Part shown: piece after piece, positions 18,559-27,489 of the stretch | Position numbering within the stretch: position 1 is the stretch's first letter | Layout of the letters: every line of letters begins with the position of its first letter | Source of the DNA: Cellvibrio sp. pealriver | GTDB taxonomy: Bacteria > Pseudomonadota > Gammaproteobacteria > Pseudomonadales > Cellvibrionaceae | Assembly (NCBI RefSeq): GCF_001183545.1 | Contig: NZ_KQ236688.1 | Span: 1,455,149 to 1,519,148 of the forward strand | Direction: 5' to 3' | Length of the DNA: 64,000 nt | Program-made: the position numbers and the translations under genes | Notes under the pieces: generated by a model | Told to the model about the DNA's origin: nothing | Database searches by the model: none | Seen by the model: the letters and a program-made list of their open reading frames with translations, nothing else

Positions 18559-18618
18559 ATTTCTTTTTAACTAAACAATTTTACCAAACCGCCAATATCA
18601 ACTTGCGAGTCAAATTTT

Positions 18619-19791
18619 CTATTCAACAATCGGCGGGCGCTTTCGCGCCGGGGCTTTCACACGCTTGGGAGCTGCAGATGCAGCGCGCAACTTACGGTCG
18701 TGGCGCTCTCGCTGGGATTGCTCTTCGCGATTAGGCTCCATGATTCGGGTGTAGGTTGAGCTGTCAAATCCGGCAGTCATACACAAATCCTGGATTTCCC
18801 GCTCAGTAAGATCCGTCCACTGCCCCACACGAACATGCGAAGGAATAAAAATATTCGCATAACGCACACGCTTCAAACGGCTAACCTTAACGCCTTGCGA
18901 CTCCCACAAACGGCGAACCTCACGGTTACGACCTTCCATAACAACGCAATAAAACCAACGGTTTTTACCTTCACCAGCACCATCAACAATGTCGGTAAAA
19001 CGCGCAACACCATCATCTAGCTCAACGCCCTTAAGCAAGCTTGCACGCATCTCATCCGTAACTTCGCCTTGAATACGCACTAAATATTCACGATCAATTA
19101 CAGATGACGGATGCATGAGCTTGTTTGCCAGCTCACCATCATTAGTAAATAGCAATAAACCGCTCGTATTAAAATCCAGACGCCCTACTGAAATCCAACG
19201 CTCACCCTTCAGCGGTGGCAGATGGTCATACACAGTTGGACGTCCTTCCGGATCAGAACGCGAACAAATTTCACCTTCTGGCTTGTTATACAAAATCACG
19301 CGACGACGCGTTAACTCTGTACGCAATACAACGCGCTGGCCATTTACAAAGACTTTGTCTTGCAACGTGACCCGATCACCTAACTTGGCGATACGGTCAT
19401 TTACTTTCACCTGGCCCGCTTCAATTGCCCGCTCCATTTCACGCCTGGAACCAATGCCCGCACGAGCGAGCACCTTTTGCAACTTTTCATCATTGCCGGC
19501 CGTAGGCTTGGCAGCCTCTTTATCGACAGCCTGTTGGGATGCTTTCGATTTTGTATGCGCTGTTTGCTTTTTATCAGCACCGGTTGTGCTGAATTTAGTA
19601 GCAACTGTTTTTGTATTCTGATCGCGCTTTGCGGCAGAGCTTTGCTTTGCTGGCTTACCTGAAATTGCTTTTTTATCAGCACCCCGTTTATCTGCAGACT
19701 TTTGTTTATCAGCAGATTGGGGCTTTCCAGCAACTACTGGCTTCACAGCCTTGGTAGGTTTTTCATTATCCCGGTTGATTTTCTTCACCAT
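18619..19791 (-). CDS. rluB: 23S rRNA pseudouridine 2605 synthase RluB, with long basic N-terminal tail
   Basis: 390 residues. The enzyme core has an S4 RNA-binding domain at about residues 105-165 ([20 protein letters not shown]), and the RsuA-family catalytic motif [13 protein letters not shown] with its Asp, then [11 protein letters not shown]. Before the core lie about 100 residues of low-complexity Lys/Ala/Ser/Asp sequence (repeats of [17 protein letters not shown]), likely disordered and RNA-binding. A shorter basic tail is at the C terminus. It follows scpB by 13 bases, as in many gammaproteobacteria (scpA-scpB-rluB). Confidence 0.93.
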   Translation of the reverse strand: MVKKINRDNEKPTKAVKPVVAGKPQSADKQKSADKRGADKKAISGKPAKQSSAAKRDQNTKTVATKFSTTGADKKQTAHTKSKASQQAVDKEAAKPTAGNDEKLQKVLARAGIGSRREMERAIEAGQVKVNDRIAKLGDRVTLQDKVFVNGQRVVLRTELTRRRVILYNKPEGEICSRSDPEGRPTVYDHLPPLKGERWISVGRLDFNTSGLLLFTNDGELANKLMHPSSVIDREYLVRIQGEVTDEMRASLLKGVELDDGVARFTDIVDGAGEGKNRWFYCVVMEGRNREVRRLWESQGVKVSRLKRVRYANIFIPSHVRVGQWTDLTEREIQDLCMTAGFDSSTYTRIMEPNREEQSQRERHDRKLRAASAAPKRVKAPARKRPPIVE

Positions 19792-19804
19792 AGGTTATTG
19801 GTAG

Positions 19805-20749
19805 CTAGTTGCTACGGGGTTCTTCTTCACTATCACTACTTTCAATATTATTTATTGGTGCTGATGAGTCAGTATCGGCAACATCATCAACATCAACAAA
19901 CGCGTCTTCACCATCAACAAAACCACCTTCATATAACACGGTTTCTGTATCGGCAACTTCAGCAGCTGCATCAGTACCGGCTTCATTTATTGATGGATTT
20001 TCATCAGGAATAGGTGGGTCAGTATCCTTTTCTCCTAAACCCGACTCTCCAAGATCCAATACTGGATTCAACTCATCCAAATCACGAATTTCACTTAGCG
20101 ATGGCAATTCGTCCAAATTTTTTAAATTGAAATAATCTAAAAATTGACGTGTCGTAGCAAACAAAGATGGACGGCCAGGCACATCGCGATGCCCTACAAC
20201 CTTAACCCAATCGCGCTCCAACAATGTTTTCATAATGTGGGAGCTAACCGCTACGCCGCGAATCTCTTCGATATCACCGCGCGTAATGGGCTGACGATAA
20301 GCAATCAGTGCAAGCGTCTCCAAAAGTGCGCGTGAATATTTTTGTGGTTTTTCTTCCCACAAACGATTCACCCAAGGCGCAAGGTTATCGCGAACCTGAA
20401 AACGCCAACCAGATGCGACTTCTTTCAATTCGAAACCACGACCTTCACAGCTCGCCTGTATATCAGCCAAAGCCGCCGCAATGTCATCTTTGCCTGGCGC
20501 AACCTCTTCATCAAACAATTCAAGCAGACGCGCAATCGTCATTGGCTGACCCGCAGCTAAAATCGCGCCCTCAATAATCTGACGCAAGAGCCCGGCATCA
20601 ACCGGCATTTGTGTGACAGGAATAGTAGCTGACTCTTCGATATCAGCCTCTTCATACAAATCGCGAGTGCTTTCTCCTACGCTTGAGGCGCTATCAATAT
20701 CGCCATCAACAGGCGGATGTTCATCGTTAATATCAATTACGTTCGTCAT
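19805..20749 (-). CDS. scpB: Segregation and condensation protein B
   Basis: Partner of ScpA and SMC in chromosome condensation; forms winged-helix dimers. It has 314 residues. The conserved core at about residues 55-215 contains IIEGAILAAGQPMTIARLLE, SRALLETLALIAYRQPITRG and EIRGVAVSSHIMKTLLER, VPGRPSLFATTRQFLDYFNL. Acidic, probably disordered tails flank it at both ends; the C-terminal one of about 90 residues is rich in Asp/Glu (DGEDAFVDVDDVADTD). Its ATG overlaps the scpA stop by four bases, showing translational coupling. Confidence 0.94.
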   Translation of the reverse strand: MTNVIDINDEHPPVDGDIDSASSVGESTRDLYEEADIEESATIPVTQMPVDAGLLRQIIEGAILAAGQPMTIARLLELFDEEVAPGKDDIAAALADIQASCEGRGFELKEVASGWRFQVRDNLAPWVNRLWEEKPQKYSRALLETLALIAYRQPITRGDIEEIRGVAVSSHIMKTLLERDWVKVVGHRDVPGRPSLFATTRQFLDYFNLKNLDELPSLSEIRDLDELNPVLDLGESGLGEKDTDPPIPDENPSINEAGTDAAAEVADTETVLYEGGFVDGEDAFVDVDDVADTDSSAPINNIESSDSEEEPRSN

Positions 20750-21669
20750 TGTGTTCTTGCTTTAACATGAATAGGTGCAAACGATTCGCTTTGGACAATC
20801 TCCACCAGCGATTCCTTAATCAATTCCATCACCGCCAAAAAGGTGACGACAACCCCAAGACGCCCCTCTTCCACTTTAAACAAGCTAACGAAAGGCACGA
20901 AATGTTGGTGTGCAAGCGCATCAAGTACCTGCGCCATACGCTCGCGGGTGGAAAGCTTTTCTTTGGAAACATGATGGCTTTCAAACATGTCAGCACGACG
21001 CAACACTTCTGAAAGCGCCAGCAGTAATTCCTGCAATTCAACATCAGGATCCAGCCGCGTCAGGCTACGGTCAGGACCAGCGGCAGAAACCGGGAACACA
21101 TCACGGGAAACACGGGGAATATGATCCAAATCAACTGCGGCTTGCTTGAAACGCTCATATTCTTGCAAGCGGCGGATCAAAGAAGCACGCGGATCTTCAT
21201 CCTCTTCTTGCTCTTCCGTCGATCGTGGCAGCAACATCCGCGATTTGATTTCAGCCAACATTGCAGCCATAACAAGGTATTCAGCCGCCAGCTCAAATTG
21301 ATGCGACTCCATCAACTCCACATAAGCCATGTACTGGGAGGTAATTTCAGACACGTTAATATCCAAAATATCCAGATTCTGACGACGAATGAGATACAGC
21401 AATAAATCCAGCGGACCTTCAAATGCTTCAAGAAATATTTCAAGGGCATCGGGAGGAATATACAGATCCTGAGGCAACTGGGTGTATGCCTTACCTTGAA
21501 CTATCGCAAAAGGCATCTCGCTTTGCTGAGGTTTTGCGGTATGAGCTGAATCCTGATCACCCTGTACTTCTTTTGGCACATCTGTCTGCGGTTCTTGCCC
21601 GGAATCGGCAATAACTGTGACAAGAAGATCCTCAGTTGCTGTAGTTTCAGGGGTTTGGCTCACTCGCAT
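20746..21669 (-). CDS. scpA: Segregation and condensation protein A
   Basis: Kleisin that bridges SMC heads, in complex with ScpB. It has 307 residues, with a variable 70-residue N-terminal extension before the kleisin core: FEGPLDLLLYLIRRQNLDIL, ISEITSQYMAYVELM-like segment, AAMLAEIKSRMLLPR, and the C-terminal winged helix (VSLFKVEEGRLGVVVTFLAV, LELIKE-like). The stop overlaps the scpB start (ATGA). It lies about 120 bases after yciO. Confidence 0.94.
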   Translation of the reverse strand: MRVSQTPETTATEDLLVTVIADSGQEPQTDVPKEVQGDQDSAHTAKPQQSEMPFAIVQGKAYTQLPQDLYIPPDALEIFLEAFEGPLDLLLYLIRRQNLDILDINVSEITSQYMAYVELMESHQFELAAEYLVMAAMLAEIKSRMLLPRSTEEQEEDEDPRASLIRRLQEYERFKQAAVDLDHIPRVSRDVFPVSAAGPDRSLTRLDPDVELQELLLALSEVLRRADMFESHHVSKEKLSTRERMAQVLDALAHQHFVPFVSLFKVEEGRLGVVVTFLAVMELIKESLVEIVQSESFAPIHVKARTQ

Positions 21670-21791
21670 AACTCATGATTAATAAATGATGCACACCAAT
21701 AGCGGTGTGATAAAAATAAGGGCGCATTATAGCTGTTTAAGATGGCTGCGCACAGCGCAGGCCTCATGCAGAAAAATTAATTAAAAATCAA

Positions 21792-22418
21792 TTAGTTATA
21801 GTCAAAAGGCGAGAAATCACCTTTACCTTGGCGCAACAGCACTGGCGCATCTCCCGTTAAATCAATCACAGTGGTTGGCTCCAAGCCGCAATATCCACCA
21901 TCGATCACTAATTCCACAAAATGCTCAAGTGTGTCACGAATATCATAGGGATCAGTCATAGGCAGCTCCTCCCCCGGCAATAACAAGCTGCTAGTCATCA
22001 GAGGCTCGCCCAATTCTTCCAACAATGCTAATGCAACAAGATTATCAGGAACACGCAGTCCAATTGTTTTACGCTTAGGGTGCATCAAACGGCGAGGCAC
22101 ATCAGCAGTCGCCTCCAGAATAAAGGTATATGCACCTGGGGTATGATTTTTCAACAAACGGAAAACCTGATTATCAACACGGGCGTAGGTAGCCAATTCC
22201 GAGAGATCTCGACACATCAATGTGAAATTATGATCCTTATCAAGTTTGCGTAAGCCACGAATACGCTCCAAAGCGTCTTTATCACCTATGTGACATCCCA
22301 AGGCATAAGCAGAATCGGTTGGATAAACCACCAAGCCACCTTTGCGAATAATATCTGCAGCTTGCACGATCAAACGCTTCTGTGGATTTTCGGGATGAAT
22401 CTGAAAGAATTGAGCCAT
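21792..22418 (-). CDS. yciO: YciO/TsaC-family threonylcarbamoyl-AMP synthase-like protein
   Basis: 208 residues from the ATG at 22418 (AGGAG 8 bases upstream; a longer frame start at 22454 is rejected). It has the Sua5/YciO/YrdC fold: KGGLVVYPTDSAYALGC, IRGLRKLDKDHNFTLMCRDL, TPGAYTFILEATADVPRRL, and TIGLRVPDN. The KRxxR-type residues of the family are represented by RGLRKLDK. The family binds tRNA or ATP in t6A synthesis; YciO itself is a paralogue of TsaC with less certain function. It lies between rnm and scpA on the same strand, the usual context of yciO. Confidence 0.88.
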   Translation of the reverse strand: MAQFFQIHPENPQKRLIVQAADIIRKGGLVVYPTDSAYALGCHIGDKDALERIRGLRKLDKDHNFTLMCRDLSELATYARVDNQVFRLLKNHTPGAYTFILEATADVPRRLMHPKRKTIGLRVPDNLVALALLEELGEPLMTSSLLLPGEELPMTDPYDIRDTLEHFVELVIDGGYCGLEPTTVIDLTGDAPVLLRQGKGDFSPFDYN

Positions 22419-22487
22419 AGCGACTACTCCTGATGCCAGCCTGTTAATCAGCAAGCCTTCATGAATCTATGAAATAACTGGTAACTA

Positions 22488-23324
22488 TCAGGAAGTGTAA
22501 CCCAATAATTCCCACACAGGTTTTGCACCTGAAGGCAAACTACCAAAACAACCCAACTCCTGCCATTGTTGCCCGGGGAAATGAAAATCAGACCCACAAG
22601 AAGCGTAGAGTGACCGACTGTTAGCAATTCTCACTAAATCTTCTGTCATTCCGGCTTGCTGTAAACCACTAATGACTTCGATGGCATCACCACCAACCGT
22701 CACGAAAGAATCAATCATGGCGCACATTTTTGTTCTGGTTAATTCATATTTAGCAGGATGAGCCAAAACAGCAACACCGCCAGCCGCATGAATCCAATCA
22801 ATTACCTGTCCCATCAATGGCCACTGATATTTCACATCCGCCAACTTTCCTGTACCCAGATATTTTTTAAATGCTGCACTCATATTTTTTACCGCACCAA
22901 CATTCACAAGGTACTGTGCAAAATGCGGGCGCCCCAATACTGCCTTACCTGCAATTTCTTTTGCTCCCTCCAATGCACCGGAAAAACCGGCTTTAGATAA
23001 ACGCTCAGCAATAGTTAATGCACGTGTCACGCGAGCCTGCGCCTGAAACTCCACAGCTTCTGCAAGTGCCGTCGATTCCAAATCAACTCCCAAACCAACA
23101 ATGTGCACACCGCCCTTGCCCCACTGGCTTGAAAACTCGATGCCAGTAATTAAACGAATACCCTTATCCAATGCGGCTTTTTGTGCAATCCCAATACCAG
23201 CTATGGTATCGTGATCCGTAATTGCCAACACCGAAACACCATGCTCTGCAGCACGAGTAATCACCTCTTCCGGGCTGAGTGCGCCATCGGAAAAATGGGT
23301 ATGACAATGCAGATCAAAAATCAC
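22488..23324 (-). CDS. rnm: PHP-domain 5'-3' exoribonuclease / nucleoside 3',5'-bisphosphate phosphatase (RNase AM type)
   Basis: 278 residues, PHP phosphoesterase fold. The metal ligands are visible in order: DLHCHTHFSDG (His and Asp near residues 6-13), LAITDHDT, GIEFSSQW, GRPHFAQYLV, AVLAHPAKYE and CGSDFHFPG. E. coli YciV/TrpH of this family removes 5' nucleotides from short RNAs and rRNA precursors and also dephosphorylates pAp. It starts 33 bases from the divergent VC0807-type gene and is followed by yciO. Confidence 0.9.
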   Translation of the reverse strand: MIFDLHCHTHFSDGALSPEEVITRAAEHGVSVLAITDHDTIAGIGIAQKAALDKGIRLITGIEFSSQWGKGGVHIVGLGVDLESTALAEAVEFQAQARVTRALTIAERLSKAGFSGALEGAKEIAGKAVLGRPHFAQYLVNVGAVKNMSAAFKKYLGTGKLADVKYQWPLMGQVIDWIHAAGGVAVLAHPAKYELTRTKMCAMIDSFVTVGGDAIEVISGLQQAGMTEDLVRIANSRSLYASCGSDFHFPGQQWQELGCFGSLPSGAKPVWELLGYTS

Positions 23325-23357
23325 ACAATCTCCTAAAAGACATCACCAGGATTGGTT

Positions 23358-24128
23358 ATGACGGACAACAACATCGAAAAGAACACGAACATGTTAGCTG
23401 ATAAACCGCAGGCGGAACCCACAAATTCACAACCAAAGCCGAAAAAAGAGAGTTTTTTGGCCAACCTGTTAATGAACATCGTTATTCCAACACTTATTTT
23501 GACCAAGCTTAGTGACGATGAATATCTTGGCGCAGTATGGGGGCTGATTATTGCACTGGCTTTTCCTATCTGTTATGGCCTGCGAGATTTTATTGTCACT
23601 AAGAAAGTGAACGTCTTTTCAGCATTAGGCGTCGTTAGCGTACTTTTGACAGGTGGGTTGACTTTATTGCATCTCCCACCTAAATACTTTGCGATAAAAG
23701 AGGCGGCAATTCCGGGAATTTTATGTCTTGTTACATTAATATCGATAAAAACACGACATCCATTGGTAAAAATTTTTATCTATAACGATAAAGTTTTAAA
23801 AATTAATAAAGTCGATGAAGCACTACAACAATTCGGAACAAAAAAGAATTTTGAACGCACACTAAATAATGCATCACTTATGATCGCAGCTTCCTTTTTC
23901 CTTTCGTCAATATTGAATTATGTTCTAGCGAAAATGATTCTTGTCAGTCAGCCGGGTACAGCTGAGTTCAATGCTGAACTGGGAAAAATGACTGCGCTTA
24001 GTTACCCGGTAATCGCACTTCCCATGCTGATAATTATGATGGGCACTCTGTTTTATGTATTTCGAAGCATACGATTATTAACACATTTAACACTTGAAGA
24101 TATTATCAATGATGGTAGTGATGCCTGA
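23358..24128 (+). CDS. VC0807-family multi-pass membrane protein
   Basis: 256 residues from the ATG at 23358 (AGGA 8 bases upstream). After a charged N-terminal 35 residues come about six hydrophobic segments, e.g. [70 protein letters not shown], and a C-terminal [18 protein letters not shown]. The GLRDF and pre-helix KxxKVNVFSA patterns match, from memory, the VC0807 family; function unknown. It sits where Pseudomonas-type genomes have the septation protein YciB (divergent from rnm, followed by yciI), but the sequence is longer and not clearly YciB. Confidence 0.7.
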   Translation: MTDNNIEKNTNMLADKPQAEPTNSQPKPKKESFLANLLMNIVIPTLILTKLSDDEYLGAVWGLIIALAFPICYGLRDFIVTKKVNVFSALGVVSVLLTGGLTLLHLPPKYFAIKEAAIPGILCLVTLISIKTRHPLVKIFIYNDKVLKINKVDEALQQFGTKKNFERTLNNASLMIAASFFLSSILNYVLAKMILVSQPGTAEFNAELGKMTALSYPVIALPMLIIMMGTLFYVFRSIRLLTHLTLEDIINDGSDA

Positions 24129-24172
24129 TTCTTATCCATTCACTCATTCGATTTTCAAATTCAGGAACACAT

Positions 24173-24472
24173 ATGCTTTACGCAATTATTAGTGAAGACA
24201 TTCCAAATAGCTTGGAAAAACGCAAAATCGCAAGACCCGCACATCTTGCGCGTTTACAACAATTGAACGACGAAGGGAAACTATTATTAGCAGGCCCGCA
24301 CCCCAGCATCGACAACTCAGATCCAGGTGATGCGGGTTTTAGCGGCAGCCTTGTTGTCGCAGAGTTCGCATCATTAAAAGAAGCCCAAAGCTGGGCAGAT
24401 ACTGACCCTTATGTTGCAGCAGGAATTTATGCAAAAGTCATAGTAAAGCCATTCAAAAAAGTTTTACCTTGA
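24173..24472 (+). CDS. yciI: YciI-like protein
   Basis: 99-residue soluble protein of the YciI/YCII fold (ferredoxin-like dimer). It shows the family start [10 protein letters not shown], the conserved [20 protein letters not shown] and GPHPSID with the His/Asp pair thought to form an active-site-like pocket, then [20 protein letters not shown]. No reaction is established for the family. It lies 44 bases after the membrane protein gene in the same orientation. Confidence 0.9.
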   Translation: MLYAIISEDIPNSLEKRKIARPAHLARLQQLNDEGKLLLAGPHPSIDNSDPGDAGFSGSLVVAEFASLKEAQSWADTDPYVAAGIYAKVIVKPFKKVLP

Positions 24473-24524
24473 TTCATTAAAATTTACCTAAAATATATTT
24501 TCTTTAATAAGGACTACAACAACT

Positions 24525-25184
24525 GTGAAAAAAATATTTCTTTACGGTAGTACTTTATCGTTATTTATCGCACCTATATTTAGCATGCATGCTATAGCTA
24601 CTGACAAATACGTTTCCGATGTCATTTATATTCCCGTCAGGAGTGACAAAACACCTCAAGCTAGCATTTTGCAACAAGGCTTGGCCAGCGGAACGAAATT
24701 AAATTTCATTCGCGAAGAAACAGGCAGCGATAATAATTTGTGGTCGCTAGTTGTCACTCCTGATGGCACTGAGGGTTGGGTTCGCAGTCAAAATATTACC
24801 GATAAACCGACAGCCGCGATGCAATTGGCTGCGCTTTCAAACGCATCTCGTAACACCTTGGAGCTGCAATCAGAAAATACACAGCTAAAAGAGCAGCTTG
24901 AAAAAATTCAACAAGAACATCAGCAATTGCTAACCGACACAGAAGATATGCGTCAAGCCGCAACCACAGCGTTAAATTTGGAAGAAGAGCATCAACGCAT
25001 ACTCAAAGAAAACCAACTATTGCAGACCCATGCTGACATACTAAAAGCTGAAAATGAAAAACTAAAAAATACAGATCGATTCAACCACTGGGTATATGGT
25101 GGCGGATTAGTATTTGGAGGGGTTTTTCTATCTTTTGTGTTGCAAGCGTTAGGTCGCCGTAAACGCAAGTCGGAATGGCGCTAA
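24525..25184 (+). CDS. TIGR04211-type SH3 and coiled-coil membrane protein
   Basis: 219 residues with a GTG start (AAGGA about 10 bases upstream). Order of parts: signal peptide (LSLFIAPIFSMHAIA), a bacterial SH3 domain at about residues 28-95 (YIPVRSDKTPQASILQQGL, GTEGWVRSQNI), a long coiled coil at about residues 110-180 (LELQSENTQLKEQLEKIQQE), and one C-terminal transmembrane helix (WVYGGGLVFGGVFLSFVLQA) with a basic RRKRKSEWR tail. So it is periplasmic, anchored at its C terminus. The family is associated with yciI and has no settled function. It ends immediately before the ATG of the exported cyclophilin. Confidence 0.85.
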   Translation: MKKIFLYGSTLSLFIAPIFSMHAIATDKYVSDVIYIPVRSDKTPQASILQQGLASGTKLNFIREETGSDNNLWSLVVTPDGTEGWVRSQNITDKPTAAMQLAALSNASRNTLELQSENTQLKEQLEKIQQEHQQLLTDTEDMRQAATTALNLEEEHQRILKENQLLQTHADILKAENEKLKNTDRFNHWVYGGGLVFGGVFLSFVLQALGRRKRKSEWR

Positions 25185-25847
25185 ATGAAGGTCGTAATGA
25201 TGACTATGAAACAAACCATGAAATTGATTACGGCTCTTTGCTTATCTGTCATATCGAGCTTCGCTGTAGCACAGAATGTACTGGTTGCAATTAAAACCGA
25301 TTTGGGCGTTTTCGTTATTGAACTACAACCAAAAGCAGCGCCTGTGACTGTTAAAAATTTTTTAGATTATGTTGATTCCAAGTTTTACGACGGAACCATA
25401 TTTCATCGTGTCGTGCCCGGATTTGTTGTACAGGGTGGAGGCATGACTTTTGATTTCGCCGAAAAGGAAACTCGCGCCCCAATCGTAAATGAATCCGTAA
25501 ATGGATTGAAAAACGACTACAAAAGCGTGGCCATGGCAAGACAACAGGATCCAAATAGCGCAACCGCACAGTTTTATGTAAATTTGAACAATAACCCCGG
25601 ATTAAATGCCACCGATACCAAACCTGGCTATACCGTATTCGGTAAAGTTGTGTGGGGAATGGATGTGATAGAAAAAATCGCACAGGAGCCTCGTGGAATG
25701 TTCAAAGCATTCCCGGAAGCACCTAATTATGCTGTTCGAATTTTGAGTGCTTCACGGATTGACAGCAGTGATTTCAAAACTTTAATTGAAACCCAGCAAT
25801 CCCCTAAACCATCCAGTTTTAAAGATGCAGTGGTACCTGTTCAATGA
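25185..25847 (+). CDS. Exported peptidyl-prolyl cis-trans isomerase (cyclophilin)
   Basis: About 215-220 residues. A signal peptide (LITALCLSVISSFAVAQ) precedes the cyclophilin domain: FHRVVPGFVVQGGGMTFDF, MARQQDPNSATAQFYVN, VFGKVVWGMDVIEKI. It is therefore a periplasmic folding enzyme, related to PpiA. A C-terminal extension of about 25 residues follows the domain. The start is ambiguous: four in-frame ATG codons lie at 25185, 25197, 25200 and 25206, and the best ribosome site (AAGG at 25188) serves 25197 or 25200. Its stop overlaps the pdxJ-like start by four bases. Confidence 0.9.
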   Translation: MKVVMMTMKQTMKLITALCLSVISSFAVAQNVLVAIKTDLGVFVIELQPKAAPVTVKNFLDYVDSKFYDGTIFHRVVPGFVVQGGGMTFDFAEKETRAPIVNESVNGLKNDYKSVAMARQQDPNSATAQFYVNLNNNPGLNATDTKPGYTVFGKVVWGMDVIEKIAQEPRGMFKAFPEAPNYAVRILSASRIDSSDFKTLIETQQSPKPSSFKDAVVPVQ

Positions 25848-26614
25848 GCTTCAGCAATAAAACAGCACTCAGTGTAAATTTAAATAAAATTGCATTGATC
25901 AGAAACTCGCGCCCAGGCAATTATCCTGATGTGGTTGCACATGGCGAGACGTGTATTCGGGCTGGCGCGGATGGACTTACAGTTCATCCACGGCCAGATC
26001 AGCGCCATATTCGTCCACGTGATGTATATGAGCTAAGCGAGCTAGTTAAATCTTTTCCTGGAATCGAGTTTAATATTGAAGGGAATCCTTATGCAGAAGC
26101 CATGGGCGATTTCCCCGGATTCCTCAAGTTGGTTCATGATGTTCGTCCTCATCAATGTACATTAGTGCCAGATTCGAATGATCAACTAACATCTGACCAC
26201 GGTTTTAATCTTCATCTTGCAGGAAAAAAACTGCAGCCTCTTATTCGTGAGCTACACGATATTGGAGTTCGTGTCAGTTTATTTATGGATCCAGACACGG
26301 AACAAATCAGTCTTGCCAAAGAGTTGGGGGCAGATCGTATAGAGCTTTACACTGGCCCTTATGCAGAAGCTTATAAAAATAATGATGATAATTTTAACAC
26401 TTTGTTTCAAGCTTATATGTCAGCCGCCATTCAGGCTCAAAAAATTGGTATAGGTCTGAACGCAGGCCATGATCTAAATTTAGAAAATCTGGCTCATTTT
26501 CGTAAGGTTCCCGGGTTGCTAGAAGTTTCAATTGGACATGCACTTACTGTAGATGCTATTGCAATGGGTCTACCTAAAGCAGTACACACTTACAAAACTA
26601 TCTGCAGCTCCTAA
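25844..26614 (+). CDS. pdxJ: Pyridoxine 5'-phosphate synthase
   Basis: Condenses 1-deoxyxylulose 5-phosphate with 3-amino-2-oxopropyl phosphate to give pyridoxine 5'-phosphate, a TIM-barrel enzyme. 256 residues. Family blocks: LSVNLNKIALIRNSRPGNYP, GADGLTVHPRPDQRHI, EFNIEGNPY, CTLVPDSNDQLTSDHG, VRVSLFMDPD, GADRIELYTGPYAE, IGLNAGHDLNLENL and SIGHALTVDAI. Note NSRPGNYP and SNDQLTSDHG in place of the more usual NxRGxxxP and ExRxExTTEGG wording, marking the variant PdxJ subgroup; activity is therefore slightly less certain. Its ATG overlaps the preceding stop (ATGA). Confidence 0.88.
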   Translation: MSFSNKTALSVNLNKIALIRNSRPGNYPDVVAHGETCIRAGADGLTVHPRPDQRHIRPRDVYELSELVKSFPGIEFNIEGNPYAEAMGDFPGFLKLVHDVRPHQCTLVPDSNDQLTSDHGFNLHLAGKKLQPLIRELHDIGVRVSLFMDPDTEQISLAKELGADRIELYTGPYAEAYKNNDDNFNTLFQAYMSAAIQAQKIGIGLNAGHDLNLENLAHFRKVPGLLEVSIGHALTVDAIAMGLPKAVHTYKTICSS

Positions 26615-26643
26615 ACCTCTCTTTATTTTCTCCTGTACTCATC

Positions 26644-27420
26644 ATGAATAAAATCCGCGAAGACAGTCCAGAGTATCTGGAAAAAAAACGATTTTTCGAT
26701 TCCCTAATGACTGTTTATGGACGAAAAACCGTTCTTGAAGCACTGCAAGATAGTTCCACATTTATATATCGACTACATTTAGCCAAGAGCAATAAAACAG
26801 CATCCATCCTTGATGAAATAATAGAGCTTGCAAAAAGCAAGGGCGCAGAGATTGTTTTTCATGATCGTCAGGCGTTGTCACGCATTTCGAAAAATGCCAA
26901 CCAAGATCAAGGGGTTGCAGCAGATTTACAATTACGTGGATATGCACTTTATGATGAGTTTTTAAGCAAAAGTCATTCACAAAAAAACTACACCCTGCTC
27001 GCGCTTGATGGGGTACAAAATCCCCAAAATTTGGGAATGATTATACGCTCAGCTTGTGCAGGAAACATTGATGGAATTTTGCTGCCACAAAAAGGTAATG
27101 CTCAAATTGACCCGCTTGTTATCAAAGCAAGTGCTGGCACCGTATTCCGCGCACCACTCTTACGCTGTAAAGATTTGGCGCACGCATTAATAGACTTTAA
27201 AAAAAATGGCGCGCTTGTTTGTGCGTTATCGTCTCACGCCACAAAAGAGCTAAAGAAGTTCTCTCCCGATGCCCCCTGCATCTATGTACTTGGAAATGAA
27301 TCTGAAGGTATTTCTACGGAAATATTTAACCTATGCAATGAAAAAATTTGTATCCCCATGAATAATGGCGTTGAGTCTTTAAACGTTGCCGTCACTGCGG
27401 CGCTCATTGCATTCAAATAA
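26644..27420 (+). CDS. SpoU/TrmH-family RNA 2'-O-methyltransferase
   Basis: 258 residues. An N-terminal substrate-binding domain (YGRKTVLEALQDSSTFIYRL) is followed by the SPOUT knot with the three SpoU motifs: motif 1 LDGVQNPQNLGMIIRSA, motif 2 IYVLGNESEGIS, motif 3 ICIPMNNGVESLNVAVTAAL. The family transfers methyl from SAM to ribose 2'-OH in rRNA or tRNA; RlmB is the closest well-known member in layout, but the exact target cannot be read from sequence. It is last in the plus-strand run and ends at a strong terminator. Confidence 0.88.
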   Translation: MNKIREDSPEYLEKKRFFDSLMTVYGRKTVLEALQDSSTFIYRLHLAKSNKTASILDEIIELAKSKGAEIVFHDRQALSRISKNANQDQGVAADLQLRGYALYDEFLSKSHSQKNYTLLALDGVQNPQNLGMIIRSACAGNIDGILLPQKGNAQIDPLVIKASAGTVFRAPLLRCKDLAHALIDFKKNGALVCALSSHATKELKKFSPDAPCIYVLGNESEGISTEIFNLCNEKICIPMNNGVESLNVAVTAALIAFK

Positions 27421-27438
27421 TATTTTTACCACCCAGGC

Positions 27439-27481
27439 CCCCATAAAAAAAGAGGAGTTAAACTCCTCTTTTTTTATGGGG
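27439..27481. terminator. Long bidirectional terminator between the SpoU gene and amtB
   Basis: A 21-bp perfect inverted repeat, 27439-27459 and 27461-27481, with arm core AAAAAAAGAGGAGTT. T runs on each strand fit termination of the two convergent genes. Confidence 0.95.
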
Positions 27482-27489
27482 TAGCTCAA

